A DNA stretch of 64,000 bases from Flagellimonas abyssi (lineage in GTDB: Bacteria > Bacteroidota > Bacteroidia > Flavobacteriales > Flavobacteriaceae). The notes below the pieces were generated by a model. That model did not search any database and had not been told where the DNA came from. It worked only from the letters and a program-made list of their open reading frames with translations. Location: NCBI RefSeq assembly GCF_019457905.1, contig NZ_JAHZSV010000003.1:62001-126000 (forward strand), read 5' to 3'. The position numbers and the translations under genes were made by a program. Positions 50,976-61,153 of the stretch are shown in pieces (positions within the stretch are counted from its first letter, which is position 1; the number at the start of each line of letters is the position of its first letter).

Positions 50976-51578
50976 ATGCCCTTAGTCAATCCCCTATCGC
51001 CCAATCACGATCCCCAGACGAAAGAACTGGCCGAGTTCTTTAATGAAACGCTTGGGTTTTGTCCAAATTCCGTGCTGACCATGCAGCATAGACCGGCCAT
51101 ATCCAAGGCTTTCATTAACCTTAACAAGGCGGTAATGGCCAATGAGGGCCGAGTATCTTCTGCCTTAAAACGAATGATTGCGTGGGTAAGCAGCAATGCC
51201 ACGGGCTGCCGGTATTGCCAGGCACATGCCATCCGGGCTGCGGAGCGTTACGGTGCCAAACAGGAACAATTGGACAACATTTGGGAATACCGGACACATA
51301 ACGCTTTCTCAGAAGCAGAAAAGGCTGCTTTGGATTTTGCCTTGGCCGCTTCCCAAGTGCCAAATACAGTGAATGCCGACATTAAAAAGGAATTGCACAA
51401 ACATTGGAACGATGGCGAAATTGTAGAAATGATGGGGGTCATTTCACTTTTTGGGTACCTCAACCGCTGGAACGATTCCATGGGCACGGATATCGAAGAT
51501 GGAGCCGTGGAAAGTGCGGAAAAATATTTGGGGGAAGTGGGCTGGCAAAAAGGGAAGCATGATGGGTCCAAATATTAA
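50976..51578 (+). CDS. Carboxymuconolactone decarboxylase / AhpD-like peroxidase-related protein
   Basis: A 200-residue protein of the CMD family. The redox motif CRYCQAHAIRAAERYG (CxxC plus His) is at about residue 73; SEAEKAALDFALAAS and the C-terminal FGYLNRWNDSMGT fit peroxidase-related enzymes. It lies head to head with the OsmC gene. It belongs to the same family as the fragment at 1-68. Confidence 0.9.
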   Translation: MPLVNPLSPNHDPQTKELAEFFNETLGFCPNSVLTMQHRPAISKAFINLNKAVMANEGRVSSALKRMIAWVSSNATGCRYCQAHAIRAAERYGAKQEQLDNIWEYRTHNAFSEAEKAALDFALAASQVPNTVNADIKKELHKHWNDGEIVEMMGVISLFGYLNRWNDSMGTDIEDGAVESAEKYLGEVGWQKGKHDGSKY

Positions 51579-51584
51579 ATAGAT

Positions 51585-52160
51585 TCAATAATCCAGCCTG
51601 CCGGAAACCTTTTCTCGCAAATCTGATAAAACTTCTTCCTCAAACCAAGGATTTTTGCTCAACCAAAACCGATTTCTTGGCGATGGATGCGGCAACACAA
51701 AATAATCGGGCAAATATTCTTGGTAGTGTTTCACTGTTTCCGTCAAATTTCGCTTCATCGTATTGCCCAAATAGTAGTTTTGCGCATATTGACCTATCAA
51801 GACAGTCAGTGTCAAGTTTGGCATTTGATTTATCAGCGACTCATGCCATAAGGGGGCACACTCGGGACGTGGTGGTAAATCCCCGGATTTTCCTTTGCCC
51901 GGATAACAGAATCCCATTGGGAGAAGGGCCAAAAGTTGTTCATTATAAAATTGTTCATCCGTTACGCCCAGCCATTTTCTTAGCTGCCTTCCGCTAGGGT
52001 CATCCCAAGGAACCTCTGTTTGATGGACTTTGGTACCGGGCGCCTGCCCAATAATCGCAATTCTTGATTCTGGATGGGCAGCAACAATGGGTCTGGGCCC
52101 TAAGGGCAAATGCTCCTCGCAATGTATGCAGTTCCGTATTTGGGATAGTAGTTCGTCCAT
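51585..52160 (-). CDS. Uracil-DNA glycosylase family protein
   Basis: A 191-residue protein with the family-4/5-like motifs GQAPGTKVHQTEVPWDDPSG (N-terminal catalytic box) and LPHPSPRNRFWL (the HPSP box). It starts with CIHCEEHL, but the remaining iron-sulfur Cys are absent, so it belongs to the small cluster-free branch. It probably removes damaged bases, but enzymes of this branch are poorly studied. Convergent with the AhpD-like gene. Confidence 0.85.
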   Translation of the reverse strand: MDELLSQIRNCIHCEEHLPLGPRPIVAAHPESRIAIIGQAPGTKVHQTEVPWDDPSGRQLRKWLGVTDEQFYNEQLLALLPMGFCYPGKGKSGDLPPRPECAPLWHESLINQMPNLTLTVLIGQYAQNYYLGNTMKRNLTETVKHYQEYLPDYFVLPHPSPRNRFWLSKNPWFEEEVLSDLREKVSGRLDY

Positions 52161-52199
52161 CTAATGTACTGGGTCGTAAAGTTGTGTTGAAGTTAACAA

Positions 52200-52871
52200 C
52201 TATTTCTTCCCGCCGACCACAATCACAAATTCTCCTTTGGGTGCTTTATTGTTGAAGTGTTCCAGTACTTCAGCAACGGTTCCGCGAACGGTCTCTTCGT
52301 ATAATTTGGTCAATTCCCTGGAAACGGAAATAGGCCGGTCTTCTCCAAAATACTCGGCGAAATGCGCCAAAGTTTTGAGTACCTTATGGGGCGATTCGTA
52401 AAAAACCATGGTTCTGGTTTCTTCGGCAAGTTCCAAAAGTCGGGTCTGGCGGCCTTTTTTCACAGGTAAAAATCCTTCAAAAATAAATCGGTCGTTGGGC
52501 AATCCACTGTTCACTATAGCTGGAACAAAGGCCGTTGCTCCCGGCAAACACTCTACTTCAATGTCGTTTTCAATGCAAGCACGGGTCAGTAAAAATCCAG
52601 GGTCGGAAATTGCCGGTGTACCTGCGTCCGAAATGAGGGCGTAATTAGTTCCTTCTTTCATTTTTTGCACTAAACCATCAACCTGTTTGTGCTCGTTGTG
52701 CATGTGATGGCTCTGTAGATGCGTGTTGATCTCAAAATGCTTCAGCAATTTACCGCTGGTTCGGGTATCTTCCGCCAAAACCACATCCACCTCTTTGAGC
52801 ACTTTAATGGCTCGGAGAGTAATGTCCTCAAGATTTCCTATTGGCGTCGGAACCAGATATAGCTTTCCCAT
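52200..52871 (-). CDS. rsmI: 16S rRNA (cytidine(1402)-2'-O)-methyltransferase
   Basis: Methylates the ribose of C1402 in 16S rRNA with SAM. The 223-residue protein begins GKLYLVPTPIGNLEDITLRAI and has EDTRTSGKLLKHF, SDAGTPAISDPG and LPGATAFVPAIVNSGLP, all diagnostic for RsmI. Length is slightly short: the C-terminal domain of larger RsmI proteins is missing, as is common in Bacteroidota. Confidence 0.95.
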   Translation of the reverse strand: MGKLYLVPTPIGNLEDITLRAIKVLKEVDVVLAEDTRTSGKLLKHFEINTHLQSHHMHNEHKQVDGLVQKMKEGTNYALISDAGTPAISDPGFLLTRACIENDIEVECLPGATAFVPAIVNSGLPNDRFIFEGFLPVKKGRQTRLLELAEETRTMVFYESPHKVLKTLAHFAEYFGEDRPISVSRELTKLYEETVRGTVAEVLEHFNNKAPKGEFVIVVGGKK

Positions 52872-52919
52872 GGACCAAAGTTACGGTCTTACAATCAAAA
52901 TAAAATTGAAAAAATGGAT

Positions 52920-53612
52920 TTATGCGAACCTACGTTCAATTAGGGCAATAAAGCGAGCCTCATACTCCTCTTTACCTTCCCAATTATTGTACTCGGGTTT
53001 CACCATATTGTTTATAAAAGCAACAGAGCGTTCTTCAGAGTCAATTGTTGTAAGCTGGGAAAGCACACGGGTATAATCCTCCATGTCATTATTGAACAAG
53101 TGCTTCACAAAGGCCAGTTTATCGTTAAGGCCAATCTGGAAGTCTTTGGCCAAACGGTCGTTTAACGATTTTGGCTTTATCGATTTTGAAGCTGCGCTGA
53201 AATTCTCATCGGGCGTTACCTCATCTTTGTCGTTCTTCATCAAATTGGGCTTTGCCACGAACTCGGCAAACACCTTTTCCAAATCCATATTGGAAGGCAT
53301 TTCGGAAACAATATCCTTGATCGTATCCATAGAAGGTGTCGTAATGATATCTTCCTGGTGCGGATTGCTCTCCGGAACTGATGTGTTTCCGCTTAAAACG
53401 GCATTGGCCATTTTCTCGAACCTTGAGGCTATGACGTTTTGGGACACATCTACCTCAACATCGTTCAATTTTTCATCTATGAATTTCAATACGGCCAACT
53501 TTTCATAAATCTTTCTTGATTTTTCGTACAATGCCGCAAGATCGGTGTCCTCCCGTGCAGTTATTATCTCTGTGGACAACTTGATCAACTCTTCCCTCAA
53601 TTTCCGTATCAT
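52920..53612 (-). CDS. Conserved protein of unknown function
   Basis: A 230-residue soluble acidic protein that I recognise only as a type of flavobacterial hypothetical next to tdk. The N-terminus is a helical, coiled-coil-like region (KLREELIKLSTEIITAREDTD), the middle is low in complexity, and the end (DKLAFVKHLFNNDMEDYTRVLSQL) is helical again. No enzymatic motif, signal peptide or membrane segment is seen. Divergent from tdk. Confidence 0.75.
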   Translation of the reverse strand: MIRKLREELIKLSTEIITAREDTDLAALYEKSRKIYEKLAVLKFIDEKLNDVEVDVSQNVIASRFEKMANAVLSGNTSVPESNPHQEDIITTPSMDTIKDIVSEMPSNMDLEKVFAEFVAKPNLMKNDKDEVTPDENFSAASKSIKPKSLNDRLAKDFQIGLNDKLAFVKHLFNNDMEDYTRVLSQLTTIDSEERSVAFINNMVKPEYNNWEGKEEYEARFIALIERRFA

Positions 53613-53708
53613 AGCTTTTCTTCTTTACTATAAAAATATAACGATTTTGCAAATACCCTATCAACAAAAGGTTAAAATCTTATTGAAAACAGGGGTGCAT
53701 TTTTTTAG

Positions 53709-53716
53709 TAGCTTTG
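53709..53716 (+). promoter_or_regulatory. -7 box of the tdk promoter
   Basis: TAGCTTTG, exact TAnnTTTG. It lies downstream of the first possible start codon of the open frame, so translation must begin at the later ATG at 53768. Confidence 0.6.
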
Positions 53717-53767
53717 TGGTCGTCCCAAAATAACGGGAAAACAAACAATTTCTTTCAAAAATACGGT

Positions 53768-54412
53768 ATGTTTCTCGAAAACACAGTCAACCCTAAGGAA
53801 CAGTTTGGATGGATCGAGGTGATTTGCGGTTCCATGTTTTCCGGAAAGACCGAAGAACTGATCCGAAGACTGAAGCGCGCCCAGTTTGCCAAGCAAAAAG
53901 TGGAAATATTCAAGCCCATTGTGGATACGCGTTATCATGAAGAAATGGTGGTATCCCACGATTCCAACGAAATTCGTTCAACACCTGTTCCGGCCGCGGC
54001 CAATATTCGACTTTTGGCGGACGACTGTGATGTGATCGGTATTGACGAAGCTCAATTTTTTGATGATGAAATCGTAACCGTTTGCAATGATTTGGCCAAT
54101 AGGGGCATACGTGTGGTAGTTGCAGGACTTGACATGGATTTTAAGGGCAATCCTTTTGGCCCCATGCCAGCCTTGATGGCCACAGCGGAATATGTGACCA
54201 AAGTACACGCCGTGTGCACGCGCACCGGAAACTTGGCCAACTATAGCTTTAGGAAATCCCTCAACGATAATTTGGTGCTCCTTGGTGAAACCGAGGAGTA
54301 TGAGCCCTTGAGCCGTGCCGCATTTTATAAAGCCATGCTTCGCGAAAAAATTAAGGAAATGGACGTAAGTTCGGAAGAGGTCACCTCCAAAAAAGACAAA
54401 TCCAATGCGTAA
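53768..54412 (+). CDS. tdk: Thymidine kinase
   Basis: Salvage enzyme that makes dTMP from thymidine. The type II TdK motifs are [15 protein letters not shown] (P-loop), [20 protein letters not shown] (Walker B) and [12 protein letters not shown]. Two zinc-site Cys are in HAVCTRTG, but the second half of the lasso ([13 protein letters not shown]) lacks the usual CxxC, so the zinc site may be reduced. Start at 53768 is fixed by the promoter position. It overlaps alr by 8 nt. Confidence 0.94.
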   Translation: MFLENTVNPKEQFGWIEVICGSMFSGKTEELIRRLKRAQFAKQKVEIFKPIVDTRYHEEMVVSHDSNEIRSTPVPAAANIRLLADDCDVIGIDEAQFFDDEIVTVCNDLANRGIRVVVAGLDMDFKGNPFGPMPALMATAEYVTKVHAVCTRTGNLANYSFRKSLNDNLVLLGETEEYEPLSRAAFYKAMLREKIKEMDVSSEEVTSKKDKSNA

Positions 54413-55514
54413 GGTAGGGGAAACTACGTTAATCTTGGATCTTGCATCCTTGGAACACAATTACAACTACTTGCGCTCCAAAATAGACTTTGAAACCAAA
54501 TTTTTAGGGGTAGTAAAGGCCTTTGCCTACGGTAGCGATATGGTCACTATTGCCCATAAACTGGAACAATTGGGTGCCGATTATTTGGCTGTTGCCTATG
54601 TGAGCGAAGGAATCCTGTTACGGGAAGCCGGAATTCAACTTCCTATTTTGGTATTGCACCCTTTGGCTTCCAATTTTGAGGATTTGATCGAGCATCATTT
54701 GGAGCCGAGCCTTTATTCGAGAAACATCCTGAACCAGTTCCTTGAAGCTGCGAACGCCAAGAAACAAAAGGATTATCCGGTCCACATTAAATTCAATACC
54801 GGATTGAACCGTTTGGGTTTCTCAGAGGCCGATGTAAATTTTATCGCGGAAGAAACCAAGCGTAACGAATGCATCAAAATAGTTTCTTGCTTTTCGCACT
54901 TGGCGGCGTCGGAAGATAAAAACGAGCGTGATTTTAGTATTGATCAAATCAATTCATTCAAAAATTTGAGCAGCAATCTCATGGATAAGTTGGGATATGC
55001 GCCCATGCGACACATGCTGAACACTTCGGGTATCATCAACTATCCAGAGGCACAGTTTGAAATGGTTCGTAGTGGAATAGGACTTTATGGCTACGGCAAC
55101 CAAGCTGAAATTGATGCAGAATTAAAGGCCGTGGCTACCCTAAAAACCATTATTTCTCAGATACATGAGATCGGGGCCAATCAATCCGTAGGGTACAACC
55201 GAGCATTCAGATCGAGCCACAATATAAAAAGTGCCACGTTGCCCATTGGACATGCCGATGGTATTGGCCGACAGTACGGAAAGGGCAAAGGCGTTGTGAC
55301 CATCAATAATAAAAAAGCACCTATTTTGGGCAATGTTTGTATGGATATGATCATGGTGGATGTGACTGAAATCGACTGTAAAGAAGGTGATGAGGCCATT
55401 GTGTTCGGCACGGAAAAATCTGCGGAAAAATTTGCCTCCAACGCGGGCACCATTTCCTACGAAATTCTCACGGCCATATCGCAACGGGTAAAAAGAGTGG
55501 TTACGGGAGCTTGA
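54405..55514 (+). CDS. alr: Alanine racemase
   Basis: Supplies D-alanine for peptidoglycan. The 369-residue PLP enzyme has the catalytic Lys in [12 protein letters not shown] (usually KANAYGHG), [13 protein letters not shown], and the opposite-face Tyr in [21 protein letters not shown] and GDEAIVFG close the C-terminal domain. Overlap with tdk means coupled translation. KAFAYG is a common Bacteroidota variant and does not imply loss of function. Confidence 0.94.
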   Translation: MRKVGETTLILDLASLEHNYNYLRSKIDFETKFLGVVKAFAYGSDMVTIAHKLEQLGADYLAVAYVSEGILLREAGIQLPILVLHPLASNFEDLIEHHLEPSLYSRNILNQFLEAANAKKQKDYPVHIKFNTGLNRLGFSEADVNFIAEETKRNECIKIVSCFSHLAASEDKNERDFSIDQINSFKNLSSNLMDKLGYAPMRHMLNTSGIINYPEAQFEMVRSGIGLYGYGNQAEIDAELKAVATLKTIISQIHEIGANQSVGYNRAFRSSHNIKSATLPIGHADGIGRQYGKGKGVVTINNKKAPILGNVCMDMIMVDVTEIDCKEGDEAIVFGTEKSAEKFASNAGTISYEILTAISQRVKRVVTGA

Positions 55515-55568
55515 CTATTACCTTTGATTTACTTAATTTGTATTGGATTAACCAATACTCAACTATAA

Positions 55569-55979
55569 ATGGGATTTTTAAAAGAATTTAAGGACTTTGC
55601 CATGAAAGGAAACCTGGTGGATATCGCCGTAGGTTTCGTTATGGGTGCCGCATTCAACAAAGTGGTGTCTTCGTTCACGGGAGGAATAGTTTCCCCCTTG
55701 ATCGGTTTGTTGTTCAAAGCAGATTTCAACGATTTGAAATATGTCATTACCGAAGGAACGGTGAACGATGCCGGGGAAACGGTCGGGGAAATCGCTGTGC
55801 TGTACGGTGCCTTCCTTACCAATGTAATCGACTTCCTGATAGTGGCCTTTGTGATGTTTGCCATCGTAAAAAGTGTGAACAAAATGAAGAAAAAGGAAGA
55901 ACCAGCTCCTGCAGCTCCAAAAGGTCCGACCCAAGAGGAACTGTTGGCAGAAATACGCGATTTATTGAAAAAACAATAA
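55569..55979 (+). CDS. mscL: Large-conductance mechanosensitive channel
   Basis: Inner-membrane emergency valve that opens under osmotic downshock. The 136-residue subunit begins GFLKEFKDFAMKGNLVDIAVG, the MscL signature, with helix 1 through GGIVSPLIGLL, a periplasmic loop and helix 2 (DFLIVAFVMFAIVKSVNKM), then an acidic/basic C-terminal bundle. Only 54 nt after alr. Confidence 0.97.
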   Translation: MGFLKEFKDFAMKGNLVDIAVGFVMGAAFNKVVSSFTGGIVSPLIGLLFKADFNDLKYVITEGTVNDAGETVGEIAVLYGAFLTNVIDFLIVAFVMFAIVKSVNKMKKKEEPAPAAPKGPTQEELLAEIRDLLKKQ

Positions 55980-56026
55980 GTACTGAAGTTTTTCGGTACG
56001 ACCGCTACATCACAATAACCTTTAAA

Positions 56027-56070
56027 AACCGTCAATCTGTTTTCGCTAACATGTTGACGGTTGTTTTATT
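56027..56070 (+). terminator. Terminator of mscL
   Basis: AACCGTCAA and TTGACGGTT form a 9 bp stem around an 18 nt loop, followed by TGTTTTATT. Confidence 0.75.
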
Positions 56071-56112
56071 CATAACATTTTGTTATTTTTTATTGATTGG
56101 AGATAAAAAAAG

Positions 56113-56143
56113 CTTGTTTAACTCGCTGACTAAAGTACCTTTG
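56113..56143 (+). promoter_or_regulatory. Promoter of asd
   Basis: CTTG (56113-56116), 19 bp spacer, TACCTTTG (56136-56143). It predicts a 5' leader of about 115 nt before the asd ATG, long for this genome. A 7-codon ORF (MKPTWLK, 56164-56187) lies in the leader. Confidence 0.7.
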
Positions 56144-56265
56144 CGGCAAGAAATATTTTTATAATGAAACCGACATGGTTAAAATAATCATTACATATTG
56201 CTGGAATGACTATTTTAATTATCAAAGGTTACATCTGACCAATAAAAAAGAATAAAGATATACAG

Positions 56266-57279
56266 ATGAAAGTAGCAGTTGTTGGTGCCACCGGAATGGT
56301 AGGCGAGGTAATGTTGAAAGTATTGGAAGAACGTAACTTCCCTATTTCAGAATTGTTGTTGGTAGCCTCGGAGCGCTCCGTGGGCAAAAAACTCACCTAT
56401 AAAAATGAGGAATATACCGTAATCGGTCTGGCGGACGCTGTAGCCGCTCAACCAGACATTGCCATTTTCTCCGCAGGAGGGGAAACCTCTTTGGAGTGGG
56501 CCCCAAAATTTGCCGAGGTGGGTACCACTGTAATCGATAATTCATCGGCTTGGCGTATGGACCCGACCAAAAAATTAGTGGTTCCCGAAATCAATGCGAG
56601 TGCATTGACCGTTGAAGATAAAATCATTGCGAATCCCAACTGCTCCACCATACAAATGGTTTTGGCCTTGGACCCGCTGCATAAAAAATATCAGATGAAA
56701 CGAGTGGTGGTTTCCACCTACCAGTCCGTTTCGGGTACTGGCGTAAAAGCTGTGCAACAAATGGAGAACGAAGCGGCTGGAATCGAAGGCGAAATGGCCT
56801 ATCCTTACCCCATCAACCGAAACGCATTGCCACATTGCGATGTATTCTTGGAAAACGGATATACCAAAGAAGAGATGAAATTGGCCCGTGAGCCTCAAAA
56901 AATATTGGACGACCGTTCATTTTCGGTTACCGCAACCGCTGTGCGTATTCCTACCGCAGGTGGTCACTCGGAATCCGTAAACGTGGAGTTCCACAACGAT
57001 TTTGATTTGGCGGAAGTGCGACAATTGCTCAGCGAAACCCCAGGAATCGTGGTGCAGGACAATCCTGAAACCAACACCTACCCCATGCCCGTTTTTGCCA
57101 ATGGCAAGGACGATGTTTTTGTGGGCAGGCTCCGTAGGGACGAAACCCAGCCCAACACCTTGAACATGTGGATTGTTGCGGACAACCTAAGAAAAGGAGC
57201 TGCTACCAATGCTGTACAGATTGCAGAGTATTTGGTGGAGAACAGTTTAGTTTCAAATACTTCTGAAGCTATTTCATAA
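56266..57279 (+). CDS. asd: Aspartate-semialdehyde dehydrogenase
   Basis: Reduces aspartyl phosphate to the semialdehyde, the branch point to lysine, threonine and methionine. The 337-residue enzyme starts with the NADP site VAVVGATGMVGEVML; the catalytic Cys is in ANPNCSTIQMVLAL and the His in RIPTAGGHSESVNVEF. STYQSVSGTG matches the family. It has its own promoter and a long leader. Confidence 0.97.
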   Translation: MKVAVVGATGMVGEVMLKVLEERNFPISELLLVASERSVGKKLTYKNEEYTVIGLADAVAAQPDIAIFSAGGETSLEWAPKFAEVGTTVIDNSSAWRMDPTKKLVVPEINASALTVEDKIIANPNCSTIQMVLALDPLHKKYQMKRVVVSTYQSVSGTGVKAVQQMENEAAGIEGEMAYPYPINRNALPHCDVFLENGYTKEEMKLAREPQKILDDRSFSVTATAVRIPTAGGHSESVNVEFHNDFDLAEVRQLLSETPGIVVQDNPETNTYPMPVFANGKDDVFVGRLRRDETQPNTLNMWIVADNLRKGAATNAVQIAEYLVENSLVSNTSEAIS

Positions 57280-57355
57280 AATTCGTTAAAGCATTAACCG
57301 TGGCCAATAGGTTTGTGTGTTTTATGTACTTTTATCGGAATCAATCCGAGAAAAC

Positions 57356-59512
57356 ATGAAAAACATAAGTCTGTTGGCTGCTTTGGTTTTATTTGCGGCC
57401 TGCAAAGAAGAATCTAAAACCAGAGAACCTATTACTGTGAACTATCCCACTACCAAAAAAGTTGATACTGTAGATAATTATTTTGGAACAGAGGTCCCAG
57501 ATCCATACCGCTGGCTGGAGGACGACCGCAGCGAGGAGACCGAAGCCTGGGTAAAAAAGCAGAATGCGGCCACCTTCGGATATTTGGAAAAAATCCCTTT
57601 TCGCGAAGACCTAAAAAACCGATTGGAAAAACTCTGGAACTACGAAAAAGTCGGTTCCCCTTTTAAAGAAGGTGATTACACCTATTACTACAAAAACAAC
57701 GGGCTACAGAACCAATATGTGGTCTACCGCAAAAAGGATAATGGCGAAGAAGAGGTGTTTTTGGATCCCAATACGTTTTCCGAGGATGGCACCACCTCTT
57801 TGATGGGACTTAGCTTCACCAAAGACGGTTCCAAAGCTGCATACCTTATTTCCGAGGGCGGAAGCGATTGGCGCAAGGGCATTGTTATCGATGCGGAATC
57901 CAAAGAAATTGTAGAGGACACCCTGGTGGATATCAAGTTCAGTGGTATCTCTTGGAAAGGCAACGAAGGTTTCTACTACTCCAGCTATGATAAGCCCGAG
58001 GGCAGCGAGTTGTCGGCAAAAACGGACCAGCATAAATTATACTATCACAAATTGGGCACTCCACAGTCCGAAGATAAGATCATCTTTGGAGGCACACCCG
58101 AAGAAAAACACCGCTACGTAGGCGGTTCCGTTTCCGAAGACCAAAAATATCTTTTTATAACAGCTTCTATATCCACTTCCGGCAACAAGCTGTTTATGAT
58201 GGATCTTTCCAAAGAAAACCCTGAACTGGTTACCATTTTGGATGATACCGATTCTGACACCTACCCCATAGAAAATGAAGGCTCCAAGCTTTATTTGGTA
58301 ACCGACAGGGATGCGCCGAATAAAAAGGTAGTGACCGTGGACGCTTCCAACCCAACCCCGGACAATTGGAAAGATCTGATTCCTGAAACGGAAAATGTAT
58401 TGACTGCCGCAACCGGAGGAGGTTATTTCTTCGCGGAATACATGGTGGATGCCATTTCCAAAGTACTTCAATATGATTATGATGGTAACTTGGTCCGAGA
58501 AGTGAAACTGCCCGGAGTGGGAAGCGCAGGAGGTTTTGGCGGCAAAAAAGAGGACAAAGAATTCTATTTCTCATTTACCAATTACAATACCCCGGGCTCC
58601 TTGTACAAATACAATGTGGACACTGGCGAGTACGAACAATATTGGAAACCTCAAATCGATTTTAACCCAGGTGACTACGAGTCCAAACAGGTGTTCTACA
58701 ACTCTAAGGATGGCACAAAAGTGCCGATGATCATCACCTATAAAAAAGGAACGGAGCTTAACGGAAAAAACCCGACCATTCTTTATGGTTATGGAGGCTT
58801 TAATGTAAGTTTAACGCCTTCTTTCAGTATTGTGAATGCCGTTTGGATGGAACAAGGCGGTGTATATGCCGTTCCCAACCTTCGCGGTGGTGGCGAATAC
58901 GGTAAAAAATGGCACATTGCCGGAACAAAGCTCAATAAACAGAATGTATTTGATGACTTTATCGCGGCTGCCGAATACCTCATCGAAAACAAATACACCT
59001 CAAAAGAGTATCTCGCCATTCGTGGGGGTTCCAACGGAGGCTTGCTGGTTGGCGCCACTATGACCCAACGTCCGGACCTAATGCAAGTGGCATTACCGGC
59101 CGTAGGTGTAATGGACATGCTCCGTTACCACACCTTTACCGCCGGAGCCGGATGGGCCTATGATTATGGAACTTCCGAGGACAGCGAGGAAATGTTCAAC
59201 TACATTAAGGGCTATTCCCCTGTACACAACGTAAAAGAAGGTACGGAATATCCGGCCACCTTGGTGACCACAGGAGATCATGATGATCGTGTGGTCCCAG
59301 CGCACAGCTTTAAGTTTGCTGCGGAACTACAGGAAAAACAAGCTGGGGAACAGCCAACCCTTATCCGAATCGAGACCAATGCAGGTCACGGAGCGGGCAC
59401 ACCGGTGAGTAAAACCATAGAGCAATATGCCGACATTTTCGGGTTCACTTTTTATAATATGGGATACGAGGAACTTCCCAACCAAGCCGTGCTCAAGGAG
59501 TTTAAAGATTAA
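57356..59512 (+). CDS. Prolyl oligopeptidase family serine peptidase (lipoprotein)
   Basis: A 718-residue S9A peptidase that cleaves short peptides after proline. The N-terminus ([14 protein letters not shown]) is a lipoprotein signal, so it is probably anchored outside the cytosol. [17 protein letters not shown] opens the propeller; the catalytic Ser is in [13 protein letters not shown] (about 556), Asp in [11 protein letters not shown] (about 640) and His in [10 protein letters not shown] (about 676). The ATG at 57356 is chosen because the lipobox needs it. Confidence 0.93.
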   Translation: MKNISLLAALVLFAACKEESKTREPITVNYPTTKKVDTVDNYFGTEVPDPYRWLEDDRSEETEAWVKKQNAATFGYLEKIPFREDLKNRLEKLWNYEKVGSPFKEGDYTYYYKNNGLQNQYVVYRKKDNGEEEVFLDPNTFSEDGTTSLMGLSFTKDGSKAAYLISEGGSDWRKGIVIDAESKEIVEDTLVDIKFSGISWKGNEGFYYSSYDKPEGSELSAKTDQHKLYYHKLGTPQSEDKIIFGGTPEEKHRYVGGSVSEDQKYLFITASISTSGNKLFMMDLSKENPELVTILDDTDSDTYPIENEGSKLYLVTDRDAPNKKVVTVDASNPTPDNWKDLIPETENVLTAATGGGYFFAEYMVDAISKVLQYDYDGNLVREVKLPGVGSAGGFGGKKEDKEFYFSFTNYNTPGSLYKYNVDTGEYEQYWKPQIDFNPGDYESKQVFYNSKDGTKVPMIITYKKGTELNGKNPTILYGYGGFNVSLTPSFSIVNAVWMEQGGVYAVPNLRGGGEYGKKWHIAGTKLNKQNVFDDFIAAAEYLIENKYTSKEYLAIRGGSNGGLLVGATMTQRPDLMQVALPAVGVMDMLRYHTFTAGAGWAYDYGTSEDSEEMFNYIKGYSPVHNVKEGTEYPATLVTTGDHDDRVVPAHSFKFAAELQEKQAGEQPTLIRIETNAGHGAGTPVSKTIEQYADIFGFTFYNMGYEELPNQAVLKEFKD

Positions 59513-59533
59513 TCGAATCCGTCGAAAACCATT

Positions 59534-59609
59534 TATGTCAGTTCGAGCGCAGTCGAGAACAAAACACTTGTAAATCTTATACGATTTCGGCTGTGCTCGA
59601 ACTGACATA
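59534..59609. repeat. 15 bp inverted repeat in the intergenic gap (dispersed-repeat type)
   Basis: TATGTCAGTTCGAGC (59534-59548) and GCTCGAACTGACATA (59595-59609) are exact complements 46 nt apart. Sequences of the form GTCAGTTCGAGC..GTCGAGAA are familiar as short dispersed intergenic repeats in flavobacterial genomes. It may also terminate the peptidase transcript. Confidence 0.7.
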
Positions 59610-59636
59610 TTTTAGACAGATGAGCCACTTATATTT

Positions 59637-60632
59637 ATGCTAAAAGTCCAAGTAGATTCTTTCGGTTATCAAGATAAAGCCATTTTAAAAGACATTTCTT
59701 TTCAAGTGGCCCCTGGGGAACATGTGGCATTGATGGGCGAAAGCGGCTCTGGAAAAAGCACCTTGCTAAAGATTGTCTATGGCCTGCTTCATGTGGAGGA
59801 TGGCTCCATTTTTTGGGGCGATACAGAAGCGCTCGGACCCAATTTTAATCTGGTTCCCGGAGAGCCTTATATGAAGTATTTGGCCCAGGATTTTGATTTG
59901 ATGCCTTTTATTTCCGTAGAAGAGAACATAGGTCAGTTTCTTTCGGTTTTTGAACGCGACACCCATCAAGAACGCATTGATGAACTCCTAGACCTCATCG
60001 AAATGAAACCGTTCGCGAAAACCAAAGTAAAATACCTCAGCGGTGGTCAACAACAACGAGTAGCACTTGCACGTGTATTGGCTCAAGAGCCGGAGATTTT
60101 GCTTTTGGACGAACCCTTCGGCCATATTGACAACTTTAAGCGGATATCCTTAAGAAGAAATCTGTTCCTATATCTAAAAAAGCAGGGAATTACCGTGCTT
60201 ACTGCAAGCCACGACCCTAGCGATGTGCTCCCTTTCGCAGAGCGTACCTTAATATTACAGCAAGGGCGTGTCATTGCAGACAAAAATACCCAAGACCTCT
60301 ACAAAAATCCTCCTGATTATTACACGGCATCATTGTTCGGGCAAGTAAACCAAATCCCGATGAAGTTGCTAAAATCCTATTCTGAAATTGAAAGGTCGAT
60401 TCTGGTCTATCCCCATGAGTTCAAGTTTTCCGATTCGTCCGGGCTAAAGGTAGCGGTTATGAATTCTTTTTTTAAGGGAACCCACTACCTCAATGAAGGT
60501 ATGGCGGAAGATGGCACCTTGGTTTTTTTCAACTCGGAGAAAGAACAGGAAAAAGGAGCCACCATTTTTCTTAATGTATCTTTGAATACCATTAATAAGA
60601 GGCTTCAGGTTGGACAAAAAGCAAATACATAG
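59637..60632 (+). CDS. ABC transporter ATP-binding protein
   Basis: A 331-residue ATPase. Walker A GESGSGKST (about 35-43), signature LSGGQQQRVALARVL (about 132) and Walker B ILLLDEPFGHID are intact. Order and Q-loop fit an importer-like or lipoprotein-release-like ATPase. The last ~100 residues form a domain of unknown role after YTASLFGQVN. No permease gene is adjacent, so the partner lies elsewhere. It overlaps the ArfB-like gene by 23 nt. Confidence 0.9.
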   Translation: MLKVQVDSFGYQDKAILKDISFQVAPGEHVALMGESGSGKSTLLKIVYGLLHVEDGSIFWGDTEALGPNFNLVPGEPYMKYLAQDFDLMPFISVEENIGQFLSVFERDTHQERIDELLDLIEMKPFAKTKVKYLSGGQQQRVALARVLAQEPEILLLDEPFGHIDNFKRISLRRNLFLYLKKQGITVLTASHDPSDVLPFAERTLILQQGRVIADKNTQDLYKNPPDYYTASLFGQVNQIPMKLLKSYSEIERSILVYPHEFKFSDSSGLKVAVMNSFFKGTHYLNEGMAEDGTLVFFNSEKEQEKGATIFLNVSLNTINKRLQVGQKANT

Positions 60633-61017
60633 GGAACTTCAGTTCAAGGCCATGCGCAGTAGTGGGGCGGGAGGCCAACATGTGAACAAGGTTTCCTCCA
60701 AAGTAGAACTCACTTTTAACATTAGTGAATCAGAAGGGCTTTCGGATAGGGAAAAAGGTCGGATTTTCCTTAAACTACAATCCCGATTGACCAATGATGG
60801 AACTCTGGTTCTTCAATGTGATGAAGCAAGGAGCCAACACCGAAACAAAGACCTTGTCGTGAAGCGGTTTTTTGATATTCTAAAAAATGCGCTCGTAGTC
60901 CCAAAAAAAAGAAAGCCTACCAAACCCACTAAATCCTCAAAAGAAAAAAGATTGAAATCCAAAAAAATTACGGCCGAAAAAAAAGCCGCTCGTAAAAAAC
61001 CAGATTTGGGCAAATAA
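60610..61017 (+). CDS. arfB: Alternative ribosome-rescue peptidyl-tRNA hydrolase, ArfB-like
   Basis: A 135-residue release-factor-like protein with the catalytic GGQ in SSGAGGQHVNKVSSKV and CDEARSQHRNKDL. The C-terminal tail is strongly basic (KKRKPTKPTKSSKEKRLKS), which lets ArfB enter the empty mRNA channel of stalled ribosomes. The start is a TTG inside the ABC gene; no other start keeps the GGQ domain complete. Confidence 0.93.
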   Translation: MDKKQIHRELQFKAMRSSGAGGQHVNKVSSKVELTFNISESEGLSDREKGRIFLKLQSRLTNDGTLVLQCDEARSQHRNKDLVVKRFFDILKNALVVPKKRKPTKPTKSSKEKRLKSKKITAEKKAARKKPDLGK

Positions 61018-61092
61018 GAATTTGATGATTTTCAATCTATCAGATTATAAACCCATCAAAAAAAAACAAATACACGACAATTCCGACCCGTC

Positions 61093-61100
61093 TAATTTAG
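61093..61100 (+). promoter_or_regulatory. -7 box of the M14 peptidase promoter
   Basis: TAATTTAG, one mismatch from TAnnTTTG, 53 nt upstream of the ATG at 61154. Confidence 0.4.
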
Positions 61101-61153
61101 TATCCTCGACACAAATGCTTAATTTTCAGTCAAATTATAACTAATTCAAAAAA

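Noticed and set aside
53714-53767. Extended start of tdk
   Set aside because: The exact -7 box TAGCTTTG overlaps the upstream start codon, so it cannot be on the mRNA.
56164-56187. MKPTWLK leader ORF as a proven attenuator
   Set aside because: No terminator/antiterminator pair is visible and the peptide holds only one Lys and one Thr of interest; kept only as a low-interest observation.
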